In this document: positions 1-10,480 of the stretch, one piece after another
How the letters are laid out: each line of letters begins with the position of its first letter
Numbering within the stretch: position 1 is the first letter of the stretch
NCBI GenBank assembly: GCA_033977485.1
Contig: CM066983.1
Span: 60,321,010 to 60,385,009 of the forward strand
Length of the DNA stretch: 64,000 bases
Reading direction: 5' to 3'
Origin: Hydrangea macrophylla
Taxonomy: Eukaryota > Streptophyta > Magnoliopsida > Cornales > Hydrangeaceae
Made by a program: the position numbers and the translations under genes
Notes under the pieces: generated by a model
Told to the model about the DNA's origin: nothing
The model's database searches: none
Seen by the model: the letters and a program-made list of their open reading frames with translations, nothing else

Positions 1-735
1 ATCATTCACAAGCATACACCTTATATAGTGCAGTGGTTATTGAATAACCATTGTAGGTGATAAAAGAGAAGCATTGAAGAAGTAAAAATGGAGACGACAA
101 TATTATGTGGAATTTTGGGAATGATTGAGGCTATTATTAATGGTTCAATGTTTAACATTGAAACTTGTAATATGGTAGTAATCAGTTTGTAATTTGTAAT
201 TGAGAAGTTTGTGCTAATAGTTTAGCTCTTAACTCATGCTTAAGTCAAGTAGTAATTTTGAGGAAGGATTATACACTAGTTGGTTAGTAAAACTTGTGAT
301 TTTAGATTGTGGTTCTTGTAATTGGTAGTTAACAAGCTAGACTCTTGTAATATATGAATTATGCTATGTTGGTTTAGTTTGGGAAGGTTGCGCACTCTTT
401 TCACCTTGCTTAGTTAGCTTGGAAGTGACGGAGTAGGAGTTCTACTCAAGAGCTCGACATGAATTGGATTTAATATTTATACTTTTTTAAACTTGTGCAA
501 ATGGTTGAAATAAGCTCATGATGTCTAGAACAATGATATGTATGTGTTTTAACATGTTTTTGGAATGAACTTAATGTTTTATGATGTTTGAAAGTTTTTG
601 AAATTTGAGATGGTTGTTTGGTACTTAGGCAAAATTTTGCAACAAGGAGGAATTCTGCCCAGGGGTCATTTGATCCGTCGAAAGTGGCAGTTCAACCGGT
701 CAAAAAATCCTCTGGTTTGTGTTCGTTTCGCTTAC
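1..735. other. old AT-rich non-coding DNA
   Basis: I see no gene here. Reading frames are short and show no recognisable protein. The last 120 bases join smoothly to the sequence after 7764 if the inserted element at 741-7758 and one copy of its target duplication are removed, so both flanks belong to one older sequence, possibly a decayed repeat that I cannot name. Confidence 0.6.
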
Positions 736-740
736 TTCGG
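736..740. repeat. target-site duplication TTCGG (left copy)
   Basis: The five bases TTCGG stand directly before the first LTR and recur at 7759-7763 directly after the third LTR. A perfect 5-bp duplication is what an LTR-retrotransposon integrase leaves, and it shows that the whole three-LTR block is bounded by one insertion event. Confidence 0.9.
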
Positions 741-1182
741 TGTTTGCACCTAAAAAATACATTTTTTAAATCAAAATTGGTAGAGGCCGATTGGATCTTT
801 TTAATCGGACTCATGAGACCGATGGCAAAATTAATGCCCAAGTGGTTACTTTCAAGGTTGATCGAACTAACCACTATTCACTCGGGCTCATCACCATTTC
901 ATCGGGCTTGCTACCGTTGCGCTAGTACTATTACTCACTCGAATTGATCACTCTTTAGTCGGGCTGACTAATGCATAAGATCGGACTCATGAGACCGATT
1001 GTGTAAATTATTGGCTAAGTGACTGGTTCAAATTCAATCGGACTGGAGGCTGTATTCGGGCTTGGGCTTAATTCTATCAGGCTATTTCATTTAATCAGTG
1101 CATTTGTTTGGCAGTCAAAGGGTGGGCCACGTTTCATTTTGCCAAACCTCAACAGCCAAAGTGCCAATACAGGGATGATTAG

Positions 1183-1278
1183 CCACGTGGATGATTACTT
1201 TATCAAAAGATTACAGTGGGCCCCTCGTTTTGGTCACCATACATAATTGTATCGCCCTTAGCTGTAATGGCCACGTGG
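1183..1278 (+). promoter_or_regulatory. paired G-boxes CCACGTGG in the LTR U3
   Basis: Two perfect CACGTG cores (1184-1189 and 1272-1277) lie 88 bp apart about 500-580 bp before the TATA box. The copies at +2792 and +5584 are also intact. G-boxes bind bZIP and bHLH factors in light, ABA and stress responses, so stress- or light-responsive transcription of this element is plausible. This is inference from motif sequence only. Confidence 0.5.
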
Positions 1279-1763
1279 AATAACCAATTCGGACTGATAC
1301 AATTCTTATTGTAATGGCCGATTGGTTAAATTAGGACACATATAATTTGGCTACCTTAGTAATATATATATATATATATACGTGTGTATATATATAGAGA
1401 GTCCATTATGGCAGGATACTAATTCTAAAAGGTCTCCTATTTTGGTACTACTGATAAGGGTAATTTTCCATATATCATTAAGAGAAGATTTTAAGATATG
1501 GAAACATTATCAGAATAGGCAAGATATATTATCAACTTTTGGGAAGATAATATCAGATTTTGTGGGAGTTATCTTTTACTTGGAGGGTAAGTCAGACGAA
1601 TGAAGCCACAAGATGGACCAGATTCAAGTTACATATATATATATGTATATATATATTTCGAAGATATAGCAGCTTTATCAGTTTATGGAGATAAACTGGT
1701 ATTTTTACCAGATAATGATGCATCTGATATTTCCTACCTTATCTAGGAGACCAGTCAGGCCGC

Positions 1764-1770
1764 TATAAAT
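1764..1770 (+). promoter_or_regulatory. LTR TATA box TATAAAT
   Basis: GCTATAAATTA lies late in the LTR, about 100 bp before the first AATAAA. This is the expected place for the U3/R boundary. It is conserved in all three LTR copies. Confidence 0.6.
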
Positions 1771-2175
1771 TAACAGGCAGGCCAAGCTATCAGATCACTC
1801 CGCGTCTCTTCGATACACCGCATTCAACCGCATCCCAAATGCATCCTTTAGCATTCTTAGTTTAGGCAAATAAAGCAGTCTTTTATTTTCCTAGTTTTTC
1901 AATTACTTCTTGTAATTTCTTTTCTTTAATTAAATAAAAGTCTATTTTATTTAATTTATCTTTCATCACTTGTATGGCTTGTGTGCTTCAATACTGCCAT
2001 AGGATCTTAGGCCAAGGGTACTTTCCTACTTGGCCATCACAATCGTTTTGATAGAAGTCAGATTTCCAAACCTTGTGTATCACTCACACAAGTGACTTAG
2101 GAAATTTTGTTTTATTAGTTTGGGCCTACCTAACAAGACTCTGGCACGCCCAAATAAATATTATAGCAAACAATT

Positions 2176-2193
2176 TGGCACGCCCGGTGGGAC
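2176..2193 (+). other. primer-binding site of internal region 1
   Basis: TGGCACGCCCGGTGGGAC starts three bases after the LTR end. It begins with TGG, as expected for pairing with a tRNA CCA end. I cannot assign the tRNA with certainty. Complementarity to a T loop does not continue beyond the site, unlike the Tat element at 51346. Confidence 0.7.
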
Positions 2194-2199
2194 CGCCAA

Positions 2200-3201
2200 G
2201 TGATGAGCCATGCATACACCGAAGCATGGCTACACTTCTACAACAACCAGATTGGTTGGCGGAATGAGTCAATACGCCAACTTCGCGAAGAAATCTATCG
2301 TCTCTACAACTATGGATATTGGAATGAAACTGGTCATCTTTACAATGAGATCGACCGTTTTGAGGCCGACGTGCGATTTTTTAATCAAGAAATCGGCCTC
2401 CTCACAGCTTCGAGTGGAGCTGATGAACCGCCGCCCGAGGGAAATTCGTTCATGTCTCTAGATGAGTTTCTATACGGTGACTGGCGAAAGAATCTAGTTT
2501 GTGACAACATTCTTCGTGCTCTTGAAGATATGAAGGCGCACTCTAGAGAACAGCAGGCAAAGCTTAGCCGGTTTGAAGAGGACACTAAAGCAAGCCTGGC
2601 AATACTAGAGGCTCAAGGGCAAAAGATCGAGCAATTTTTGAAGTCACGACAACGGCCCGAGAAGGCCGATGTTACCATTCCAAATCAAGAGACCGATGAC
2701 TCTGGTCATCTTGATTCAACGCTGTCCAAGCCGCTCGGGGGGCAAATTCAAGACGAGCCTCAAAATTCTGTTGAGGCCGAAGAGGAAGAGTGTGATAGGC
2801 CGAGGGATCCCGTATCGGCCATAGACCCTCCTAGTGATGAGGAGGACGATGATGAAGACCTCCTTGATGATGAAGACCCTCTAGTTGATGAAGAAATCGG
2901 CGTTGAACCGCTCGGGGGGCAAGTCTCGCGGAGACCGGTTGATGCTAAATCGGTCCATGAAGCTTTTAAAAATATTCCTTTGAGGAAACTCAGCCTCAAG
3001 GAGTTGTTCAATTTTTTCGGTCTCTTTGTTATGACCGATTATTATTTTTATTTTAAGCCAATTAATTATTTGGCTTGGATTGATCTACATCCACAATGGC
3101 TGAGTGGGTGTCACCAAAAACTTACGGTTATTTGGTGGCTCTTTTTACAACAATGGTATTATCAAAAGACTGAAAAGGTGCTGAAGACCGGACTGAATTA
3201 A
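2200..3201 (+). CDS. orphan 333-residue acidic protein of the three-LTR element, copy 1
   Basis: This is an open frame of 333 codons placed right after the primer-binding site, where gag would stand. The N-terminal 70 residues are rich in Trp, Tyr and Asn (for example AWLHFYNNQIGW). Residues 90-150 look like a charged helix or coiled coil. Residues 195-235 are a strongly acidic low-complexity stretch (DEEDDDEDLLDDEDPL). The last 60 residues are aromatic and hydrophobic (DYYFYFKPINYLAW). I see no CCHC zinc knuckle, no gag fold I can recognise and no enzyme motif. ATG at 2200 is chosen because it is the first in frame and is kept in copy 2; the paired Met-Met leaves a 3-base alternative. It may be a divergent gag-like protein or a captured host sequence. 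The function is unknown. Confidence 0.7.
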   Translation: MMSHAYTEAWLHFYNNQIGWRNESIRQLREEIYRLYNYGYWNETGHLYNEIDRFEADVRFFNQEIGLLTASSGADEPPPEGNSFMSLDEFLYGDWRKNLVCDNILRALEDMKAHSREQQAKLSRFEEDTKASLAILEAQGQKIEQFLKSRQRPEKADVTIPNQETDDSGHLDSTLSKPLGGQIQDEPQNSVEAEEEECDRPRDPVSAIDPPSDEEDDDEDLLDDEDPLVDEEIGVEPLGGQVSRRPVDAKSVHEAFKNIPLRKLSLKELFNFFGLFVMTDYYFYFKPINYLAWIDLHPQWLSGCHQKLTVIWWLFLQQWYYQKTEKVLKTGLN

Positions 3202-3520
3202 TTCAGTCAATAAGCTATTCGGACTCACAAGACCGAAAGCAAGAAATAATAATAAATAAAGTGATGCTAGATGGATGCTTGAGATGTTGAATCGGACATA
3301 GAGGCCGATGGTGTAGTGTCAAGTGGTGGAGCCCGATAAAGTAATTACATGTCTCAGTCAAGTTACAACGTGAGGAGTCAAACGGTCTCTTGGCCAAGCC
3401 CGATGTTGGTCCAAAGATCATCGGTCTACATGATAAGCCCGATACGGCAAGAAAGGTAATCGGTCTCTAGATGAAAAAAAATGGCCATTCAAAATTTCAC
3501 TTGCTTTTATTTTAAACGGC

Positions 3521-3532
3521 CAGGGGGGCAAT
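3521..3532 (+). other. polypurine tract before the middle LTR
   Basis: CAGGGGGGCAAT directly precedes the LTR start at 3533, the standard place for the plus-strand primer. The identical sequence precedes the third LTR at 6313-6324. Confidence 0.75.
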
Positions 3533-4964
3533 TGTTTGCACCTAAAAAATACATTTTTTAAATCAAAATTGGTAGAGGCCGATTGGATCTTTTTAATCGG
3601 ACTCATGAGACCGATGGCAAAATTAATGCCCAAGTGGTTACTTTAAAGGTTGATCGAACTAACCACTATTCACTCGGGCTCATCACCATTTCATCGGGCT
3701 TGCTACCGTTGCGCTAGTACTATTACTCACTCGAATTGATCACTCTTTAGTCGGGCTGACTAATGCATAAGATCGGACTCATGAGACCGATTGTGTAAAT
3801 TATTGGCTAAGTGACTGGTTCAAATTCAATCGGACTGGAGGCTGTATTCGGGCTTGGGCTTAATTCTATCAGGCTATTTCATTTAATCAGTGCATTTGTT
3901 TGGCAGTCAAAGGGTGGGCCACGTTTCATTTTGCCAAACCTCAACAGCCAAAGTGCCAATACAGGGATGATTAGCCACGTGGATGATTACTTTATCAAAA
4001 GATTACAGTGGGCCCCTCGTTTTGGTCACCATACATAATTGTATCGCCCTTAGCTGTAATGGCCACGTGGAATAACCAATTCGGACTGATACAATTCTTA
4101 TTGTAATGGCCGATTGGTTAAATTAGGACACATATAATTTGGCTACCTTAGTAATATATATATATATATATACGTGTGTATATATATAGAGAGTCCATTA
4201 TGGCAGGATACTAATTCTAAAAGGTCTCCTATTTTGGTACTACTGATAAGGGTAATTTTCCATATATCATTAAGAGAAGATTTTAAGATATGGAAACATT
4301 ATCAGAATAGGCAAGATATATTATCAACTTTTGGGAAGATAATATCAGATTTTGTGGGAGTTATCTTTTACTTGGAGGGTAAGTCAGACGAATGAAGCCA
4401 CAAGATGGACCAGATTCAAGTTACATATATATATATGTATATATATATTTCGAAGATATAGCAGCTTTATCAGTTTATGGAGATGAACTGGTATTTTTAC
4501 CAGATAATGATGCATCTGATATTTCCTACCTTATCTAGGAGACCACTCAGGCCGCTATAAATTAACAGGCAGGCCAAGCTATCAGATCACTCCGCGTCTC
4601 TTCGATACACCGCATTCAACCGCATCCCAAATGCATCCTTTAGCATTCTTAGTTTAGGCAAATAAAGCAGTCTTTTATTTTCCTAGTTTTTCAATTACTT
4701 CTTGTAATTTCTTTTCTTTAATTAAATAAAAGTCTATTTTATTTAATTTATCTTTCATCACTTGTATGGCTTGTGTGCTTCAATACTGCCATAGGATCTT
4801 AGGCCAAGGGTACTTTCCTACTTGGCCATCACAATCGTTTTGATAGAAGTCAGATTTCCAAACCTTGTGTATCACTCACACAAGTGACTTAGGAAATTTT
4901 GTTTTATTAGTTTGGGCCTACCTAACAAGGCTCTGGCACGCCCAAATAAATATTATAGCAAACA
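3533..4964 (+). repeat. LTR copy 2 (middle LTR)
   Basis: Nearly identical to copy 1 over 1432 bp. It differs from both other copies at two sites (near 4485 and 4546) and shares with copy 3 the changes near 3645 and 4930. It is preceded by a polypurine tract and followed by a primer-binding site, so it acts structurally as a 3' LTR for the first internal region and a 5' LTR for the second. Confidence 0.92.
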
Positions 4965-4967
4965 ATT

Positions 4968-4985
4968 TGGCACGCCCGGTGGGAC
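4968..4985 (+). other. primer-binding site of internal region 2
   Basis: It is identical to the site at 2176-2193 and starts three bases after the middle LTR, so the second internal region is also structurally complete. Confidence 0.7.
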
Positions 4986-4991
4986 CGCCAA

Positions 4992-5993
4992 GTGATGAGC
5001 CATGCATACACCGAAGTATGGCTACACTTCTACAACAACCAGATTGGTTGGCGGAATGAGTCAATACGCCAACTTCGCGAAGAAATCTATCGTCTCTACA
5101 ACGATGGATATTGGAATGAAACTTGTCATCTTTATAATGAGATAGACCGTTTTGAGGCCGACGTGCGATTTTTCAATCAAGAAATCGGCCTCCTCACAGC
5201 TTCGAGTGGAGCTGATGAACCGCCGCCCGAGGGAAATTCGTTCATGTCTCTAGATGAGTTTCTATACGGTGACTGGCGAAAGAATCTAGTTTGTGACAAC
5301 ATTCTTCGTGCTCTTGAAGATATGAAGGCGCACTCGAGAGAACAGCAGGCAAAGCTTAGCCGGTTTGAAGAGGACACTAAAGCAAGCCTGGCAGTACTAG
5401 AGGCTCAAGGGCAAAAGATCGAGCAATTTTTGAAGTCACGACAACGGCCCGAGAAGGCCGATGTTACCATTCCAAATCAAGAGACCGATGACTCTGGTCA
5501 TCTTGATTCGACGCTGTCCAAGCCGCTCGGGGGGCAAATTCAAGACGAGCCTCAAAATTCTGTTGAGGCCGAAGAGGAAGGGTGTGATAGGCCGAGGGAT
5601 CCCGTATCGGCCATAGACCCTCCTAGTGATGAGGAGGACGATGATGAAGACCTCCTTGATGATGAAGACCCTCTAGTTGATGAAGAAATCGGCGTTGAAC
5701 CGCTCGGGGGGCAAGTCTCGCAGAGACCGGTTGATGCTAAATCGGTCCATGAAGCTTTTAAAAATATTCCTTTGAGGAAACTCAGCCTCAAGGAGTTGTT
5801 CAATTTTTTCGGTCTCTTTGTTATGACCGATTATTATTTTTATTTTAAGCCAATTAATTATTTGGCTTGGATTGATCTACATCCACAATGGCTGAGTGGG
5901 TGTCACCAAAAACTTACGGTTATTTGGTGGCTCTTTTTACAACAATGGTATTATCAAAAGACTGAAAAGGTGCTGAAGACCGGACTGAATTAA
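4992..5993 (+). CDS. orphan 333-residue acidic protein, copy 2
   Basis: Same length and frame as the copy at 2200. By eye there are six amino-acid changes (A9V, Y38D, G45C, I136V, E197G, R243Q, positions approximate) and about five silent changes. Both copies are free of stops. The mix of silent and replacement changes suggests weak to moderate constraint, but the numbers are too small to be sure. The family assignment is unknown, as for copy 1. Confidence 0.7.
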   Translation: MMSHAYTEVWLHFYNNQIGWRNESIRQLREEIYRLYNDGYWNETCHLYNEIDRFEADVRFFNQEIGLLTASSGADEPPPEGNSFMSLDEFLYGDWRKNLVCDNILRALEDMKAHSREQQAKLSRFEEDTKASLAVLEAQGQKIEQFLKSRQRPEKADVTIPNQETDDSGHLDSTLSKPLGGQIQDEPQNSVEAEEEGCDRPRDPVSAIDPPSDEEDDDEDLLDDEDPLVDEEIGVEPLGGQVSQRPVDAKSVHEAFKNIPLRKLSLKELFNFFGLFVMTDYYFYFKPINYLAWIDLHPQWLSGCHQKLTVIWWLFLQQWYYQKTEKVLKTGLN

Positions 5994-6312
5994 TTCAGTC
6001 AATAAGCTATTCGGACTCACAAGACCGAAAGCAAGAAATAATAATAAATAAAGTGATGCTAGATGGATGCTTGAGATGTTGAATCGGACATAGAGGCCGA
6101 TGGTGTAGTGTCAAGTGGTGGAGCCCGATAAAGTAATTACATGTCTCAGTCAAGTTACAACGTGAGGAGTCAAACGGTCTCTTGGCCAAGCCCGATGTTG
6201 GTCCAAAGATCATCGGTCTACATGATAAGCCCGATACGGCAAGAAAGGTAATCGGTCTCTAGATGAAAAAAAATGGCCATTCAAAATTTCACTTGCTTTT
6301 ATTTTAAACGGC

Positions 6313-6324
6313 CAGGGGGGCAAT
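6313..6324 (+). other. polypurine tract before the 3' LTR
   Basis: Identical to 3521-3532 and directly before the third LTR at 6325. Confidence 0.75.
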
Positions 6325-7758
6325 TGTTTGCACCTAAAAAATACATTTTTTAAATCAAAATTGGTAGAGGCCGATTGGATCTTTTTAATCGGACTCATGA
6401 GACCGATGGCAAAATTAATGCCCAAGTGGTTACTTTAAAGGTTGATCGAACTAACCACTATTCACTCGGGCTCATCACCATTTCATCGGGCTTGCTACCG
6501 TTGCGCTAGTACTATTACTCACTCGAATTGATCACTCTTTAGTCGGGCTGACTAATGCATAAGATCGGACTCATGAGACCGATTGTGTAAATTATTGGCT
6601 AAGTGACTGGTTCAAATTCAATCGGACTGGAGGCTGTATTCGGGCTTGGGCTTAATTCTATCAGGCTATTTCATTTAATCAGTGCATTTGTTTGGCAGTC
6701 AAAGGGTGGGCCACGTTTCATTTTGCCAAACCTCAACAGCCAAAGTGCCAATACAGGGATGATTAGCCACGTGGATGATTACTTTATCAAAAGATTACAG
6801 TGGGCCCCTCGTTTTGGTCACCATACATAATTGTATCGCCCTTAGCTGTAATGGCCACGTGGAATAACCAATTCAGACTGATACAATTCTTATTGTAATG
6901 GCCGATTGGTTAAATTAGGACACATATAATTTGGCTACCTTAGTAATATATATATATATATATACGTGTGTATATATATAGAGAGGTCATTATGGCAGGA
7001 TACTAATTCTAAAAGGTCTCCTATTTTGGTACTACTGATAAGGGTAATTTTCCATATATCATTAAGAGAAGATTTTAAGATATGGAAACATTATCAGAAT
7101 AGGCAAGATATATTATCAACTTTTGGGAAGATAATATCAGATTTTGTGGGAGTTATCTTTTACTTGGGGGGTAAGTCAGACGAATGAAGCCACAAGATGG
7201 ACCAGATTCAAGTTACATATATATATATATGTATATATATATTTCGAAGATATAGCAGCTTTATCAGTTTATGGAGATAAACTGGTATTTTTACCAGATA
7301 ATGATGCATCTGATATTTCCTACCTTATCTAGGAGACCAGTCAGGCCGCTATAAATTAACAGGCAGGCCAAGCTATCAGATCACTCCGCGTCTCTTCGAT
7401 ACACCGCATTCAACCGCATCCCAAATGCATCCTTTAGCATTCTTAGTTTAGGCAAATAAAGCAGTCTTTTATTTTCCTAGTTTTTCAATTACTTCTTGTA
7501 ATTTCTTTTCTTTAATTAAATAAAAGTCTATTTTATTTAATTTATCTTTCATCACTTGTATGGCTTGTGTGCTTCAATACTGCCATAGGATCTTAGGCCA
7601 AGGGTACTTTCCTACTTGGCCATCACAATCGTTTTGATAGAAGTCAGATTTCCAAACCTTGTGTATCACTCACACAAGTGACTTAGGAAATTTTGTTTTA
7701 TTAGTTTGGGCCTACCTAACAAGGCTCTGGCACGCCCAAATAAATATTATAGCAAACA
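6325..7758 (+). repeat. LTR copy 3 (3' LTR)
   Basis: It is 1434 bp long, two bases longer than the others because of one extra AT in a dinucleotide run near 7220. It has private changes near 6874, 6986 and 7168. It ends GCAAACA and is followed at once by the right copy of the TTCGG target duplication. Confidence 0.92.
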
Positions 7759-7763
7759 TTCGG
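7759..7763. repeat. target-site duplication TTCGG (right copy)
   Basis: This is the partner of the TTCGG at 736-740; see the three-LTR element. Confidence 0.9.
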
Positions 7764-8097
7764 GAGTTTGGTTTTACTTCTAATTAAGTGCATGGGTACC
7801 TTTGGGACCCGTTTAAACTATAAAAGTATTACTTTCAAAAACGGACTTCGTTAGGATGTGTTTGGATGTGTGTGGATGAAAGCCCTTTGAAAATGTTCAA
7901 AATGTATTGAGCTCATGAGTTAAAACTTTTGTTAATGCGATTTTTGGAACTTTAATGATTTGGGATTTGCCTTGGTGCATGCTAAGTGTCCTAGAATCGT
8001 GTGTGCGGTTCTGTGACATGACATTAGATGCACTAATAATATTTTAAAAGATTACTAAAAAAATTTAAGGAATAGCACAAAGTATTCTTTTTGGTAA
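7764..8097. other. old non-coding flank of the three-LTR element
   Basis: AT-rich sequence continuing the pre-insertion DNA that ends at 740. I see no gene or clear repeat. Confidence 0.5.
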
Positions 8098-8990
8098 GAG
8101 CACTCCCACCATAAACCTTTATTTTTTTCCCTTCATTTTAGATTTGTCTTCATTTTTGAAGGGAGTAGCCCCACGTTTTGCAGATATGAACTTCAACCAT
8201 CTTTCTTTCATTTTACTATTCATTTCTTCCAATCGTTATTATTTGTTCTAAAAATCTTTAAAATTATATATTTTCTTCACAATTTTGTGTAATAATTATG
8301 TTATTGTCCATGGTTTTTTTTTTTTTTTTCGGGTAAGCTGTAATTGTTAGTAATGAAATTTTAAGTTGTGTTATTTTTTGATGGGATCTTCAATATGGGT
8401 GGATCTAGAAATTTCAAGTTTTGGGGGGGGGGGGGGGAGGTGATTTTTTTGGAGGCGTCTATTTATACATATTTATCGTACTCAATAAATCTTCTTCCAT
8501 TGTATGATACGAACATCAAAGTTATAATACTTTGGGACCTTTTACTATCTAATATAAAATTGTAACTAACAAATGACACCTAAAAATTACTACTAGATGC
8601 CACATTTTCATTATCAATGACGCATCTGAAAATTTGATATTGATTGGAATCAAAGGTACAATAAAATGATATCTTATTACTTTAAATTGAGACCAAGAAA
8701 ATGAATGTATCAAACTTGGATATATTGTAGAATTTTGCAAAACTCAAAAACTAATAAAATAGAGCATTTCTACATTTTAGGGGGAGCTTGAATGTAAAAA
8801 TATAGTTTTGCATATGACAATTTAATATACAAAATTTTGAATGTAACTGGCGTTGTGAGAGATGAATAGTGAAATAAAGATTTGGGACATAGATGGAATT
8901 GTTGGGACTTGGGAGTGAATCGTAAAATGAAAGAAGCATTCATTCCTTCATTTTGTTTGAAGAAATGAAGGATGGTTGGAGTGGGATTTT
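8098..8990. mobile_element. possible decayed MITE or small DNA transposon
   Basis: The left end (GAGCACTCCCACCATAAACC) and the inverted right end (CCCACTCCAACCATCCTTCA) are loosely complementary, of the common plant type with short termini rich in CTCC and CCAACC. The interior is AT-rich and non-coding and includes a G run at 8424-8438. I could not find a clear target duplication, so this is only a candidate. Confidence 0.3.
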
Positions 8991-10181
8991 AAGGATTTTG
9001 CTTATTTATTTTTTTTAAGAAACGAAGCTGTAAATATGTTTGATACAATTTTTAAAAAGCAGTGATCAAGTTATAATGGTATTTGGTAGCATAAACTATA
9101 AAATAACTTATATATTGTGTATTATACAAAATGCCATTAATAATGGCCTAAAAAGAATTTAACAATTATTTATTAAAAATGCATGAATTTTAAGTGTCAC
9201 ATCTCAATTAATACTTGATTGTTAGTGCTACAACAATAGGAGAAAGGGAATGAATAATCACAGGGTTTTTTTGACAATAGATGTACTTAATTTAATTGAG
9301 ATAATTTATGCCAATAAAAAATAAAATAAAGGACAAGGTTGTTTAATTAAATATTCATTAAATGGCAAATAAACTATAAGTTGGAAAGCACCTCCAACCC
9401 AACTTCAAATAAGATAGATTTTGGGCTATAAATAAGTTGAAAAAAGCTACAAACCACACCAAATACCTTATTTCAGTTTATTCTAAGCTATAAGTTATAA
9501 GTTGCAACTTATAAGCTGAAACAAACAGGACAAATGACGTGATTTGAAAAGTATGCATAAATAGATAACTTTCATAATGGAACAGTTATAGAGTCTGTTT
9601 GGGACAGCTTATACTTTGCGATTGCAACAACTTTGCGACAGCTTGTCAGAATATATTATAATAGATTATAATAGTTGTAGTGTTTGGGTAATGTATTATA
9701 AAAGTGATTGTTGTGGCAGAATAGATTAGGTAAGTATTTGTTTTACCTTACAGAATGATTTTGAATGATTAAAGACAATTGTGCCCTTCTATGAGAATAC
9801 TATGTACTATTACTATTGTATAAATAGTAATATTGTGCTTCCCAAATTCAAATTCCAAATTCACATCCAAATGATATGATAGTAGCTAGGTCCATTGAAT
9901 TTTAATTGGAAGATGTTGAAGTGACTACACAGTAGCCCCATTACCACACCATTTGGACTATGAATTTGGAAAGCATAGCATTACTCTTGCATAAATACTC
10001 AGTTTAGTCTGATTAATGCATATATATTTTAGTCTGATTAATAGACTATTTAGTATAAAATTAAAATAACAAGGGTATTTTACATATAAAAAATAAAGTA
10101 ATATTACATTTTAAAATTAGAACAATGTTCTGCTTCCCAAATTTTGTACCCCAACACATATATTAATGTGTGGTAATATTT
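8991..10181. other. AT-rich DNA with short inverted repeats, no gene
   Basis: No coding sequence is seen. Around 9470-9530 there are repeated AAGCTATAAGTTATAAGTT-like words ending in a run typical of decayed MITE ends, and 9590-9720 has a similar feel. I cannot define element borders. Confidence 0.4.
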
Positions 10182-10333
10182 GGGGCACAAACAAATCTCA
10201 CAAACACTTACATCTAGAGTCTACCTCTCTTGGGTGGCACTATAAGGTTAGGATAATTTTAGTGGATCCCACAATGTCACTCAAGAGAGAGATAGAGTGT
10301 GGGTGTAAGTGTTTGTGAGATTTATTTGTGCCC
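10182..10333. mobile_element. foldback MITE, copy a
   Basis: The left arm starting GGGGCACAAACAAATCTCAC is matched by the inverted right arm ending in GTGCCC, over roughly 50-60 bp with few mismatches. It is preceded by GGTAATATTT. It belongs to the same family as the copies at 10408, 10877 and 12588, and it is non-coding. Confidence 0.75.
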
Positions 10334-10407
10334 TTAGCATTGTTAATTAATGAGCCCACTAAATTTTAATTAGAGTGCGTTGCCATTATTGAAAAGGAGT
10401 AATGTTT

Positions 10408-10480
10408 GGGGCACATTCTTACACATCTAAAAAGCATCAACATTGATGTGGATGCTTTTTGATATATAAGGGTGTACCCC
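10408..10480. mobile_element. foldback MITE, copy b (short)
   Basis: GGGGCACATTCTTACACATC pairs with an inverted right arm ending GTGTACCCC around a short centre (AAAAAGCATC.../...GATGCTTTTT). It is preceded by GAGTAATGTTT, the leader shared by this family. At 73 bp it is less than half the size of copy a. Confidence 0.65.

Larger units (their letters stand above)
741..2172 (+). repeat. LTR copy 1 (5' LTR)
   Basis: It begins TG and ends CA, is 1432 bp long and is followed after three bases by the primer-binding-site-like sequence. U3 runs to about 1790, where a TATA box and two upstream G-boxes are seen; AATAAA motifs follow at about 1870 and 1932. Short open frames within it are not conserved proteins. 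Confidence 0.92.
741..7758 (+). mobile_element. non-autonomous LTR retrotransposon with three LTRs and two internal regions
   Basis: The same 1432-1434 bp LTR (TGTTTGCACC... to ...GCAAACA) occurs at 741, 3533 and 6325, exactly 2792 bp apart, with two copies of a 1360-bp internal region between. Each internal region begins with a primer-binding-site-like stretch and ends with a G-rich polypurine tract. The block is flanked by the 5-bp duplication TTCGG. No protease, reverse transcriptase, RNase H or integrase is encoded, so it must be mobilised by enzymes of other elements (LARD or TR-GAG-like). I counted only four differences between the first two LTRs, so it is young. The tandem form could come from recombination between LTRs of sister copies or from integration of a tandem cDNA; the sequence alone does not decide. 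Confidence 0.92.

Noticed and set aside
2760..3011. Ser-rich antisense ORF, repeated at 5552-5803
   Set aside because: It is a shadow of the acidic GAT/GAA-rich stretch of the 333-residue frame.
3418..3633. Antisense ORF spanning the internal/LTR junction, also at 692-874 and 6210-6425
   Set aside because: It crosses the polypurine tract and LTR start and differs at the first LTR only because the flank differs. There are no protein features.
8368..8565. Gly-rich ORF around the G run at 8424
   Set aside because: It depends on a homopolymer whose length is unreliable. There is no protein similarity.
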